Assembly (NCBI GenBank): GCA_016713025.1 | Contig: JADJPZ010000004.1 | Span: forward strand, 3,100,001 to 3,164,000 | DNA: 64,000 nucleotides | DNA from: Saprospiraceae bacterium | GTDB lineage: Bacteria; Bacteroidota; Bacteroidia; Chitinophagales; Saprospiraceae | Direction: 5' to 3' | The notes under the pieces: model-generated | The model's database searches: none | What the model was told of the DNA's origin: nothing | What the model saw: the letters and a program-made list of their open reading frames with translations, nothing else | Part shown: one piece after another, positions 19,038 through 28,600 of the stretch | Layout: every line of letters begins with the position of its first letter | Position numbering within the stretch: position 1 is the stretch's first letter | Program-made: the position numbers and the translations under genes

Positions 19038-20223
19038 ATAATTAAAATTTCATTATGAGTAATATGCCAGTTATGAATTGGCATTGTCCATTTAACTTGA
19101 ATTTGCTGAATAGCAAGATATACAGATTTCAAGGCTGCCTGATCATTTGGAAAAAGTGTTTTGGTTTTGGTAAATTTTCTGATGGCTCTGTTGAGGCCTT
19201 CAATGGTATTAGTGGTATACATAATTTTACGAATGTTAGTAGGATACTGAAACATGGGAGATAGATTTGACCAGTTTGCTTCCCAACTTTTAATGGCATA
19301 GGCATATTTAGACCCCCATTTTGCTTTAAAAGCTTCAAAAGCAATGAGAGCAGTTTCCATATTTAAAGCGGCATAAACAGTTTTTAAATCAGCCAGGAAG
19401 GCCCTTCTATCTTTCCATGGGACAAACTTCATAGAGTTTCTGATTTGATGAACGATACAAAGCTGGGATACGGTATCGGGGAAAGCAGTTTGAATGGCCT
19501 GAGTGAATCCTGTAAGATTGTCAGTGCATGCAATGAGCATCTTTTTAACGCCCCTGTCTTTGAGCTCATTTAAGACAGAAAGCCAAAACGCGGCAGACTC
19601 GTTGGCGCTCATCCAGATGCCCAAAACTTCTTTGATCCCATTGGTTTTCAGTCCTATAACGATATAAATACTCTTGTTGATGATTTTATTATCCTGCCGG
19701 ATTTTAAAACAAATACAATCCATCCAAACGATGTAATAAGTATTATCCAAAGGTCTGTTTTGCCATTCCTGGATAGCCGGAATCATTTTGTTTGTAATAT
19801 CTGAAACAAAGGTTTTAGAAACGTCTAAGCCATAAATTTCCTGAATTTGAGCTGTTATGTCATCAGTGCTCATACACTCTACTGTAAAGAGATGTAATGA
19901 CAGATTCTACTTTCTCAGTGGTAGTTTGGCCCTTGGGAACAATGATAGGCTCAAATTCACCGTTACGATCCCGTGGAATATCCAACTCTACCTGTCCTTG
20001 TGTAGTGCGTATCTTTTTCTTATAAGACCCATTCCGGGAATTACCTGAATTAATCCCATCGGGCGAGTGTTTTGAATAGCCTAAATGATGACTTAGTTCA
20101 GCTTTTTAAAAGTTCTTGAATGCCATCTTTGTAAAGACCATTCATAACATTGTCAAAATCATTAAGAGACTTGACATCCTGAAGAAATTCAGAGAGATTA
20201 AGATTAAATTTGTTACTTTGCAT
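19038..20223 (-). pseudogene. IS256-family (mutator-type) transposase, copy 1, frameshifted and cut by IS21
   Basis: The start is the ATG at 20223 (MQSNKFNLNLSEFLQDVKSL). The frame breaks after IQELLK at a five-T run near 20103-20107, where copy 2 has one base fewer. It breaks again near 19880, where an extra base precedes MSTDDITAQI. The DDE core is then open (IVWMDCICFKIRQDNK, LIACTDNLTGFTQAIQTAFP, TTNTIEGLNRAIRKFTKTK). The last codons (FEDNLIQP and the stop at 16404-16406) lie on the far side of the IS21 insertion, so this copy reads into IS21 sequence and ends in unrelated residues. It is non-functional as it stands. Confidence 0.92.
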
Positions 20224-20288
20224 AACTATTAAATTTGTTAGGTTAAAAAATGTGTCTGTACTTGGTCGCACAAACATATTAAAAATTT

Positions 20289-20320
20289 TCCATCTGTGGG
20301 GGGTACCCCCCACAGATGGA
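20289..20320. terminator. 32-bp perfect palindrome inside IS256 copy 1
   Basis: This is a perfect 16+16 palindrome centred on GGTACC, with arms starting TCCATCTGTGGGGGGT. It sits between the left terminal repeat and the transposase start, and the same palindrome is at 33003-33034 in copy 2. Such hairpins near IS ends can stop read-through transcription from outside into the transposase gene. It is part of the element rather than host DNA. Confidence 0.6.
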
Positions 20321-20393
20321 AGCCTAACTCCTTGATACTAGTTTACACAATCTTTCTTACACTCCCAATGAATGGGATATTTTAAACTTACTC

Positions 20394-22046
20394 TTAATTA
20401 CCTATCCGATTCAACAATTCTTGTACCACTTTACGATAATATTTGACCAGTTCTGTATTCTTAAATAATGTCATGATATCAGCCATAAAGTTTTCACTAT
20501 TTTCTAAAAGTAAATCATCATCATCATCAATGGAAGAAGCAAATATTTCATGAAAGGGTTTATCATCTAACTTTGCGATGGCGCAAGCCAGATAATAATT
20601 TGCTTGCACACTGAATATGATTTTTTTCTCCGTTTTGGACGATTTGCCATATTTCATGAATGTCCCATATACTGCTGCGAATGAAAAATATTCATCAACT
20701 TCATTGGGAAATGTATTTGAAAGAGATACGATAGCTTTTTTATCACCTAATTTATACAATATTCTCATCATTTCGAACCTACCACCCAAATTGTCATCAG
20801 GATTCATATCTATGATTTCTTTGTAACCATCCAAGGCATCATCCAAATAACCACCAATTTCATAAGTCTTTGCAAGTAAGTATTTTGCTCTCATGAAAGG
20901 TCTGGTATGCGATACCTTCCACCACACTTTATCCTTTTGTATCCGCTTATAATCATAGTCAAGATTGTTAACATCGGTTATATCCAGGAGCATATCTATT
21001 CTTTTTTCCAAATCTCCTTCCCACCCTGCTTTCAATATGTGGGCTTCGATGTTGTGCGGATTTGTTTTGAGCATTTGTTCTGCTTTTGCAATACCTTCTT
21101 CTTGTGGCAAATCAAAAAGTGCAATGGCGGCATATTCATCATCATCTCGTGCATTGGGATTTTGCAATCTGCGTTCTTCTGCTGAAAGTCCCGAGTATTT
21201 TTCCATATAATTTGAAAAATATTCATCATCTTCTTCTTCAAAACCATCTGTCACCATGTCTCTATAAAATTGCATAAAGCTCGCATAATGCATTTCAGGT
21301 TCATATGCATTTTCATCTATATTCCGGACTAACACAAATTCTGGGGTAAGCTGATACTGATTTTTCATAATTTCAATAAAAAGGAAAATAAACCCAAGTT
21401 GGCAATCTATGCTAAAAGTGATGAAGTTTTCATTGTCAGATATGGTGTATAATTTAGTGGTAACATTTGATTTATTATCTTCCAGCATGTCTGTGATTAC
21501 TTGAGCACATTGGTCTTTGGTAATAGGTGTGTCACTTCCAAACTCAATGGTCACCTGAAGATTACATTGAGTTTGCATGATCTCCATTCCGGACTTAAGC
21601 ATCTCAGGTGTAATCTCTTCATTGTCCAGATCGTCATCTTCGTATAATTCATCATCCTCTGCTTCGTCCCACTCCAATTCTGTTTGGTCAAATCCTACTT
21701 TCATCATACTGACTCTGAGTTTTACAGCCATCGCGGTGATCTCGCTAGGATTGATTTCGTAGTAGGTAGATAGTAATAGGAGATGATCATGGAATAGTAC
21801 ATGACCTTCTTCCAGAATACGATTTTTGTTGTACTCAATGATCAAAAGATTGACAGCTGCTGCAATTGTCTTTAACTCACTTTTCTGTATCTTATTGCCT
21901 GCATCTACATACACATACCAAAGCGCAAACCCGCCATTGGATAGTTGCCAATATAAGTCATGTTCGTCCCATAATGCCGTCATGTATTCTAAATAAATAT
22001 TTTCAGCATTTTTAGAGAAATCAGATAGATTGATGACTTTACTCAT
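20394..22046 (-). CDS. Large acidic TPR-like protein of unknown function
   Basis: The protein has 550 residues, with no signal peptide or membrane segment, so it is probably cytoplasmic. It is strongly acidic with several Asp/Glu runs (WDEAEDDELYEDDDLDNEEI, ASSIDDDDDLLLENSENF). The C-terminal half contains TPR-like helical repeats (EEGIAKAEQMLKTNPHNIEA, LDDALDGYKEIIDMNPDDN, SVQANYYLACAIAKLDDKPF). The N-terminal half resembles no family I know. It lies just inside the left IS256 boundary of the inverted block. Before the inversion it would have converged on hppD. A SEC-C/TPR housekeeping protein or a scaffold of an accessory system are both possible. Confidence 0.75.
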   Translation of the reverse strand: MSKVINLSDFSKNAENIYLEYMTALWDEHDLYWQLSNGGFALWYVYVDAGNKIQKSELKTIAAAVNLLIIEYNKNRILEEGHVLFHDHLLLLSTYYEINPSEITAMAVKLRVSMMKVGFDQTELEWDEAEDDELYEDDDLDNEEITPEMLKSGMEIMQTQCNLQVTIEFGSDTPITKDQCAQVITDMLEDNKSNVTTKLYTISDNENFITFSIDCQLGFIFLFIEIMKNQYQLTPEFVLVRNIDENAYEPEMHYASFMQFYRDMVTDGFEEEDDEYFSNYMEKYSGLSAEERRLQNPNARDDDEYAAIALFDLPQEEGIAKAEQMLKTNPHNIEAHILKAGWEGDLEKRIDMLLDITDVNNLDYDYKRIQKDKVWWKVSHTRPFMRAKYLLAKTYEIGGYLDDALDGYKEIIDMNPDDNLGGRFEMMRILYKLGDKKAIVSLSNTFPNEVDEYFSFAAVYGTFMKYGKSSKTEKKIIFSVQANYYLACAIAKLDDKPFHEIFASSIDDDDDLLLENSENFMADIMTLFKNTELVKYYRKVVQELLNRIGN

Positions 22047-22117
22047 TTTTATATTTTAAGATGCAAAAGTAAGATTCATCTATTATATATGTGAAAAATT
22101 GGGAGGATAATAGTTAA

Positions 22118-22172
22118 GATTGTTTAAATTTTTATTGCCTTAAAATCAATGTATTATGAACCTGGCATCAAA
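22118..22172. repeat. Single arm of the 9.4-kb palindromic element
   Basis: This segment contains TTTAAATTTTTATTGCCTTA and then AAATCAATGTATTATGAACC. It matches the right arm of the element at 9393-9491 on the opposite strand. The partner arm is missing, so it is a fragment or a solo copy. Confidence 0.5.
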
Positions 22173-22195
22173 TTAATCGCCTTATTTAGTTCACT

Positions 22196-22435
22196 TTACC
22201 TTTCTTTTTGAAAATTAAATAACCGAACATTAAACTTGATCTGTCCAATAAAAATTAGAAAGGCTATTGAATTTCCCAAAGCAAGTTCATTTGGTTTATG
22301 GTGGTAATTTAATTGGGTCCATATAAAATATTCTATAACAAATAAGAATAGGAAAATAATCAGGGTCTTGATTACTAAATTCACTTTTGTGCTGAATAGG
22401 CTATAAAGTCGATTAGAATTTTTTGATTTTGTCAT
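22196..22435 (-). CDS. Small membrane protein, unknown
   Basis: The protein has 79 residues and starts MTKSKNSNRLYSLFSTKVNL. It has a strong hydrophobic helix (VIKTLIIFLFLFVIEYFIW) and a second weaker one (ALGNSIAFLIFIGQI), followed by a basic end (FNFQKER). No family is recognised. It stands alone between the TPR-like gene and a bidirectional terminator, so it may be a small host membrane protein or a fragment. Confidence 0.45.
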   Translation of the reverse strand: MTKSKNSNRLYSLFSTKVNLVIKTLIIFLFLFVIEYFIWTQLNYHHKPNELALGNSIAFLIFIGQIKFNVRLFNFQKER

Positions 22436-22533
22436 AACCTGCGAGTCATTTATGGATTTTAAACAATTCTAATGCTTCAAAGTAACAAAAATATACAATA
22501 TAAAACCGTTAAGTTAAGACGGTTGGGATATAC

Positions 22534-22579
22534 GATTTTTTCATAGCCCACGGTTTAAACGGTGGGCTATGAAAAAATT
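22534..22579. terminator. Bidirectional intrinsic terminator
   Basis: TTTTTTCATAGCCCAC at 22536-22551 pairs perfectly with GTGGGCTATGAAAAAA at 22562-22577 around a 10-base loop. The GC-rich inner stem is flanked by an A-run on one side and a T-run on the other, so it works as a Rho-independent terminator in both directions. It separates the small membrane-protein gene from the defence-type genes to the right. Confidence 0.8.
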
Positions 22580-22725
22580 TTATGGTTTTGCAATGGTTTT
22601 CCATTTTATTCCAATATCCTAATCTCCGCCCTTTGTAAAACCATTCAGCGCAATGTGCAATAAACTTTAAACTCTAAATGGTTTAATTTTAGTCTAAAGA
22701 TGTATTACAAGCCTTATATAGATCA

Positions 22726-23176
22726 TTATTGTATTTTTGTTTTATATGCTTGGTCAGGATGATTAGGCATATCTGGGAAGACATACTCTAATATACCCTT
22801 TTTTTCCATTGGTGAAGTAAATGTTCTCAAGATGTATTTGTCGGTTCTACCTAAAATTCCAGCAATTTCACTACTCTTATATGGTCTAAGATAACAAATT
22901 TTAATAATAACATCTTCAATAATCTGAGGATTCAGAACCCTTTGCGGTAATTTTTTTTAACTCGTTTTGAATATCGTTGGGTAGCTGGTGCACTAAGGAT
23001 TCATTAACTGGTGCACTAAGCTCAATATCATTGTCAATGTCGAAATCAAGTGGTGCACTAAGGATGCCTTCATCAACAAAATCAGACTGAACTGTTGCAC
23101 TAAGATCAAAATTGTTGGTAACAGATGCACTAAGGACACTTTCATCAATAATTTTAACAGAACTGTGTATTAGAGA
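22726..23176 (-). pseudogene. 3' relic of a putative ATP-binding (AlbA_2/RecG-like) regulator gene
   Basis: On the minus strand this reads a winged-helix-like C-terminus (PQIIEDVIIKICYLRPYKSS, EIAGILGRTDKYILRTFTSP, MEKKGILEYVFPD) ending at the TAA at 22728-22726. This pattern is common at the end of Bacteroidota ATP-binding proteins with an AlbA_2 domain. The upstream linker carries spaced repeats of LSAP/LSAxV, encoded by five copies of GTGCACTAAG-like DNA on the plus strand. The eight-T run at 22951-22958 shifts the frame, and an in-frame stop occurs upstream near 23180, where recognisable sequence ends. The catalytic part is missing. Confidence 0.6.
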
Positions 23177-23246
23177 CTATACTTCAGCTATCTCTGCTTG
23201 GTTCTCCTTTCGTTACATCATATAACAAGAAGTTGGCTTCTTAAAC

Positions 23247-23648
23247 TTATTGTAATACAAAAGGATTATTAATACTTCTTAATCCAAAAGTCTTTAGTAA
23301 AGAAATTAAATCGTTTTCTTTGATTCCTTTTCGACGAATAATCTCTTGAACTTTCGGCTGCTTCAAACTAGGAATACGAGCTTGGAAGAAAGGCCATAAT
23401 ACTTCTGATTTATATTCCTTACTTTTATTGGGAAAGGTGGGAATAGTATCAATACTGGATTGATTTTGAAACATCTTTGTATACGAAAAGTACCAAACGT
23501 TACCATCAAATCGCAATTCACCGATAGGTAAATTGTTATACATAAGAACGAAAATGTGTGATTCTGTACCATCTTCCTTCTTTTCATCTTCAGATTTTAC
23601 ATCATGAAGAGATAGTAATTGGAATATCTTTTTTATTCGATCAAGCAT
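23247..23648 (-). CDS. HipA N-terminal-domain-like protein (HipS-like)
   Basis: The protein has 133 residues and starts ATG at 23648 inside the last codons of the upstream kinase gene. The 8-nt overlap (ATGCTTGA) suggests translational coupling. The core HIFVLMYNNLPIGELRFDGN and WYFSYTKMFQNQ resembles the short N-subdomain-1 of HipA, which in three-part HipBST systems is a separate protein acting as antitoxin or partner. The tail (RIPSLKQPKVQEIIRRKGIK, DLISLLKTFGLRSINNPFVL) also fits the HipA N-terminal family. Here the order is kinase first, partner second. No HipB-like HTH gene is visible next to it. Confidence 0.7.
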   Translation of the reverse strand: MLDRIKKIFQLLSLHDVKSEDEKKEDGTESHIFVLMYNNLPIGELRFDGNVWYFSYTKMFQNQSSIDTIPTFPNKSKEYKSEVLWPFFQARIPSLKQPKVQEIIRRKGIKENDLISLLKTFGLRSINNPFVLQ

Positions 23649-24624
23649 GGGTAATGTCTCTAAGTTTTTGGAATCGCAAAGCTAAGCATTCTTCGATCAG
23701 TTCCAACCTAAAATCTGTTAAAAGTGAACTAATATCTGACTTTTTAATCATATTTATTGCATTTTCTAACGATGAATTGTCAAAAAAAGTTCTTATTTCT
23801 AACTTGTTCAACATTATTTCACTTTGATAAAGCAGCTTCACAAGATCAAAATGATTAATATTAGCATGATTATCCCACCCTATCTTTGGCTGAGAATCCT
23901 CTATATATTTGTTAAGCTTTGAATTCTTAGTATTAGTGTTTTTAAGCCAATCGCTCAAAGCTATATCAGAAGTATTCCAAAATAATCCTCGGGCAGTATC
24001 ATATATAGGCGAAAACCTTACTCAATTTGTTGAAATGGATTTTATACATCCCCAATTATAGAAGTGCCTGTCATTATTACCAATTAACGCATCAAATAAT
24101 AATAACTTGCAATAAGCGTCTAATATTTCAGGATTATTCGGAAAAGAGTATAAAATGGCTTTTATCGCCTCCTGTACTGTTATTAAATCCTTTTCCATTT
24201 TCTGTGCTTCTATCTGACTTATTATGGTATCATCATTATAGTAAGCTGCATAAATATCTGCACCATGAACTAGTAATTCTCCCTGCTTAAGGAAATATTT
24301 GCTGAAAAATCTAATTTGCGTGTTATGCGGATAAGCAATCGCTGCTATTTCTGATTCTGCCATCTCCATTCCGAAATAATTACCAAGGTTATTGAGCAAA
24401 TATTCAGTAATTGATTCAATGGGATAATGCTTGTGACCCACTTTAGCAATATATGTATGTGACTTTGATGCTCTTAATTCACCTTTTTTATAAAAGTAGG
24501 CTTTGATGATATCTTTTGGAGCATCACCCGTAACAGGTATATCAACCACTTGGAAATGAATTCTCTTAAGTAGCTTTAATTTCGGAATAAATCCACTTAT
24601 ATTTTTAACATCTACATATTTCAT
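23641..24624 (-). pseudogene. HipA-like serine/threonine kinase, interrupted by an in-frame TGA
   Basis: From the ATG at 24624 (MKYVDVKNISGFIPKLKLLK) the frame runs through a HipA-C-type kinase. It contains SKSHTYIAKVGHKHYPIESI, the catalytic loop LLLFDALIGNNDRHFYNWG (NxDRH), and after a TGA at 24024-24022 the metal-binding stretch FSPIYDTARGLFWN. The remainder in the same frame ends DITHA at 23641. The stop replaces one codon within a loop and nothing is shifted, so it is a nonsense mutation or a base error. The frame is also open upstream to 24717, but those codons copy the 3' end of the neighbouring methyltransferase gene and probably are not part of this protein. HipA-type kinases phosphorylate translation factors and cause dormancy. 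Confidence 0.78.
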
Positions 24625-24654
24625 AATTAAAAATGAATTTAATATTAATTCTCC

Positions 24655-24712
24655 TTCCTCCACAATCCTAATCTCATCCTCCGTCAAGCCATTTAACTCA
24701 TATACCAATTGG
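24655..24712 (-). repeat. Duplicated 3' tail of the restriction-modification gene (copy 2; copy 1 at 25623-25680)
   Basis: The ~55 bp encoding QLVYELxGLTEDEIRIVE at the end of the methyltransferase gene recur here in frame, just upstream of the kinase start, with about four mismatches. The two copies bracket the protease gene. A gene inserted at the 3' end of a target with re-creation of that end would leave this pattern. Gene duplication followed by loss would too. Confidence 0.75.
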
Positions 24713-24733
24713 TTCAATGGAATAAAACTTTGT

Positions 24734-25582
24734 TCATTTTTTTCTAGAAAATTTGATTAACTCCTTGGCGTAATCAATTGGAATTATGATAGAATAACCT
24801 GAATTCGTAAGATTTATTGAGGTAATTGTCCTAAAATATTGATCATAGTTTTTAATCTCATGTATTACCGTTCCCGAAACAATACCAATTAACCCAACTC
24901 TTTCTCCAGCGACCGATGGCACTTGAATTACTGGACCCCCACTATTGCCTTGATAAACAGGGGCATCTATAACAATGGTACCTTTGTCAGGATCTATTCC
25001 CGCTATTATGCCCTTTCTTAGTAAAGGTCTATTAAAATCGAACTTCTCATTGGAACTTTGATTTCTTAATGAAGACGGAAATCCAATTACCATACATTCA
25101 TCACCTAATTTTGTTTGATTAATATCAAATATATTGGCAAAAGTTATTGGTGATGGAGGATTTACATTATGCTTTACAACACCATCGTAATACATAAGAT
25201 AAACTTTATCTTTATTTTTAGATATTATCGATGCAAGTTTGATAATGGCAATATCATGAGAATGATGAACTATTACTTTTCCTGATTTATTCAAACTTGA
25301 TAAATTTATACTAAGAGAATCAGGCTTTGAAGTCAAACTAGTACCAGGGTAATATATTAAAGTCATACTGGTATCGATGACAATATTATTTTCATTTATA
25401 AGACAATGTTTGGCAGTGACTAATATCAATTCCATTGTGTCAATAATTATAACACCAGAAGCATTGCCTCCACTCTTATACTTCAATAATACTGTGTTTT
25501 GTAAAAATACGTCAGCAATTTGCCTTTGAGAATATAATAAATTTGCTAAACACAAAAGAAAAATAATTATTAAATGTTTCAT
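24734..25582 (-). CDS. Secreted trypsin-like serine protease
   Basis: The protein has 282 residues, with a signal peptide (MKHLIIIFLLCLANLLYSQ). The catalytic triad of the chymotrypsin/HtrA fold is clear: H59 in LVTAKHCL, D110 in HSHDIAIIKL and S215 in GNSGGPV. No PDZ domain follows, so it is a single-domain trypsin-like (Trypsin_2 type) enzyme, likely periplasmic. It sits between the restriction-modification gene (35 bp) and the kinase, bracketed by copies of the methyltransferase tail. A signal peptide is unusual for a defence-linked protease, so it may be simple cargo. Confidence 0.85.
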   Translation of the reverse strand: MKHLIIIFLLCLANLLYSQRQIADVFLQNTVLLKYKSGGNASGVIIIDTMELILVTAKHCLINENNIVIDTSMTLIYYPGTSLTSKPDSLSINLSSLNKSGKVIVHHSHDIAIIKLASIISKNKDKVYLMYYDGVVKHNVNPPSPITFANIFDINQTKLGDECMVIGFPSSLRNQSSNEKFDFNRPLLRKGIIAGIDPDKGTIVIDAPVYQGNSGGPVIQVPSVAGERVGLIGIVSGTVIHEIKNYDQYFRTITSINLTNSGYSIIIPIDYAKELIKFSRKK

Positions 25583-25617
25583 TTTAATTTGAATTAATTT
25601 TGATTATATTTCGCTAC

Positions 25618-28600
25618 TCACTTCCCCTCCACAATCCTTATCTCATCTTCCGTCAAGCCATATAACTCATATACCAATTGGTCGATTTGGGCTTCTATTG
25701 GTGTTGTATCTTCATCTGGATTTTCTTTTTTCAGGTCAAGTATTATACCTACTATTTTAATGAAAGATTGTTGTTCTTCAATAGGTATAGCCTTTATTGG
25801 TAATAAGTTTAAATTCACTCCCTTTACTTGAGCAAATGCCCTACCTCCTTCGCCTACCAATTTTTGATAGTAAAAATCAATTACTTTTGAATTTAGTAAA
25901 GCAAGTAAAAAATTTAAATGATAGATTCTCTCATCCGTAAGTAGTACAAATACACTTTTCCAGGCATACAATTTATTTTCATCAATAGTGGCAACTACAG
26001 AATCCCCCGTTTGACGAATAATAATTTTTCTTGGTGAAAGGAACAATCTCTCTTCCCTAGCACGATGTAATAATTCTCTTCGGTACTCAACATACTTAGA
26101 ATCTTTCTCAAATTGTAAAGAATATCGATGGAAGTTTCTTCCGCGTACTAGCGGTCTACTATTTTCCGAAATTGGTTTGTCATTAATGTAATTTGGAGTG
26201 CATTCAATTCCTATTTTAATTTCACATATCTTGCCTAGTTCAATACTTGATTTCTTTAGCTTATTAATAAGACTTCTTTCTACTGGATTAACTTGTATAT
26301 TAAAAGCCAAATTAGCATTATTTTTAAATATATTCTGGCTAATTTTTTGATAATCTTGTGATAAATCCGTTTGTCTAAATAAAAAATTTACAATTGAGTC
26401 TTCTGTTATTTCCTTTTTTAAAATTATTATAGCTGTTGGAACTACAGCTTCTTCAAAGATACCTAATCCTAAATCTATTATAAATTCAATTGAGTAGTCC
26501 TTTAAGATTAGTTCTCTTATTTTTTTTCCAAATTTCTGAATTAGTAAATTATTAGGGACGATAAAAGATAACCTTGAATTTGATTTTATAAGAGAAAATG
26601 TTTTTTCAATGAAGTAAATATAAGAGTCAAAATCACCTTCCATAGAATAATAATTTGACTTAATAAATATCTTTTCAGATGGTTTAAATTCGACCCCATA
26701 CGGCGGATTCCCGATCACCACATCAAAACCTACAAAATCACCCTCATCATTGAGCACTTCCGGGAATTCAAATCGCCACTCGAAGGCATTGGCATCATCA
26801 TAGAACTTACCACTTTGCTGCTCAGCGACCTCGGCTTCGAGTTTGTCGAGTTGTTTCTGTAGCTTATCGCGGTCTTTGATGATATTGACGTCATCGAGCT
26901 TACCGAACAGATCACCGATCTCTGCTGCATTGTCGATCAGCGATATCCTACCGCGTAGCTTGCTCATCTCGACTTTCTTAGGGTCACGTGCATAGAGCGT
27001 CGTCGTAAATTCTGCCTTTAGCTTATCGATGAAGGCCTTGGTCTCGGCCTTGGCATCTTTGTCATTGGTATCCTTGTAAGCTTGGACAGCGAGCAGGTAT
27101 TTTTGTACTGTCGTCTCCTTCTTCTTGAATACTTCTGACATATCTACATCAAGCGCAAAACGGCTGATGAGCGAGTTGCCACATTTGATATTGATGTCAA
27201 TATTAGGTAAAGTCTCCAGGACATCCGGCGCTTTGTAATAGGCATTTTTGAGCAACTCGATCCAGAGACGCAAGCGGCATATCTTGACCGAGTTGGGATT
27301 GATATCCACACCAAAGAGACATGACTCGATGATGGTCTCCTTCTCATGAAATAGCGTCTCTTGTATGCGCTGACTCTCGGCATTGCGCGGATTATAAGCA
27401 TATAGATCGCCCTCTTCGTCACGAATGGACAACTCATCATTGATGACTTCGACACGATATCCACGAAGCAGCCGGCCATCTTTGTCTTGCAGGATGTGCA
27501 GATCGCTTTTGATAGCAATCATTTCATTGAGCGCGGAGACGAGAAAGTGGCCCGAGCCTACGGCAGGATCGCAGATTTTGATGCTATTGATGATGTTATT
27601 GGCTTCGGTGCGGTCTTCGATCTTGTTGTACAGATCGGTGATATCGTTACACGCCCAGCCTTTGGCTTCATTGAATTTTTGTACTACCGCCCGACGTATG
27701 GTCTCACGACACATATACATGGTGATGAAGCCCGGCGTAAAGAACGAACCATCTTTGTAACCATTGATCTTTTCAAATATCAAGCCCAGTACCGATGCAT
27801 TGATGAGCGTCTTATTGTCTTCTTGTATTGAGCCTGTGCCTTCGCTGGCAAAATCATAGGCATCCAGAAACTCGAATAAATATTGGAGTGATCGGATCGT
27901 GCCTGTTCGCTTCTGACCATTGGTATCTTTGAGTACTGTCTGGCTGTGGATGGGCATGGTCTTTTCATCCCGTAGGTTGCTGATCAAGATGGTCTCCTGC
28001 TCCAGTTCTGTGGGCTCGAATAGCGAAGAATTGAGATAAGGGACCTTCGCAAAGATGGATTTTACATCTTTATTGCGTTCGTCATGGTTTTTGGCGAGCA
28101 CCTGAAAGAAGATCGTATTGAGATCGTCGTATTCTTTGATCGTTTTGGTATTGAGAAAAAGATATGCCTTGTCTCCTTTATGATAGGAGACTAATTGGCC
28201 TTCAAGCAATTTGAGAAATAAGATACGATTGATCCACGTGATGGATAGTTCGAGTCCTACGTTGAACAATCGCTCATCTTTCGTACTTCCATACTGTGAT
28301 ACATTCTTAATGCGGCTGAGCTTATCTACTGCTTCGATCTGTATAATGGCATCTTCGAGAATCGTACCAGAATGACGTTCCCCATCTTTGTGTCGGCCTA
28401 TGAGTTTCTTGCTCCTTCCTTGGTTTCCGTGAGTCCGATGATGTGCAATAGTTCAGTATAAAAGCGTTTGTCAAGACTATTGCTGTCATTGGCAAAAGGC
28501 ACTCTTAATAGATGGTACTCAGACAATAGTTTGTTGAGTTCTATGAGCTTGCTGTCATCTTCTTTGTCTGCATTGCGCAGTTCGTGTTCGTAGTGACGAA

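Larger units (their letters stand above)
16364..20366 (-). mobile_element. IS256-family element, copy 1 (1397 bp), split by an IS21-family insertion
   Basis: The right end is at 16364 (GAGGCTGTAAAATATTTTGT) and the left end at 20366. On the minus strand the left end reads GGGAGTGTAAGAAAGATTGT, and both ends continue into GTGTAAAC, forming ~26-bp imperfect inverted repeats. Removing the 2601-bp IS21 and its 5-bp duplication leaves 1397 bp, exactly the length of copy 2 (32957-34353). The flanking octamers of this copy are AATATAAA on the minus strand next to the right end and CATTCATT next to the left end. They do not match each other but match those of copy 2 crosswise. Confidence 0.95.

Noticed and set aside
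18962..19042. C-terminal extension of IS256 transposase copy 1 (residues after HNEILII)
   Set aside because: These residues come from reading into IS21; copy 2 shows the true end FEDNLIQP.
22980..23150. Possible CRISPR array from the repeated GTGCACTAAG units
   Set aside because: The repeats are too short and irregular, encode a repeated peptide in a gene relic, and no cas gene is present.
24625..24717. Upstream extension of the HipA-like kinase
   Set aside because: The extra codons copy the 3' end of the neighbouring methyltransferase gene, and the frame begins with TTG; the ATG at 24624 is a better start.
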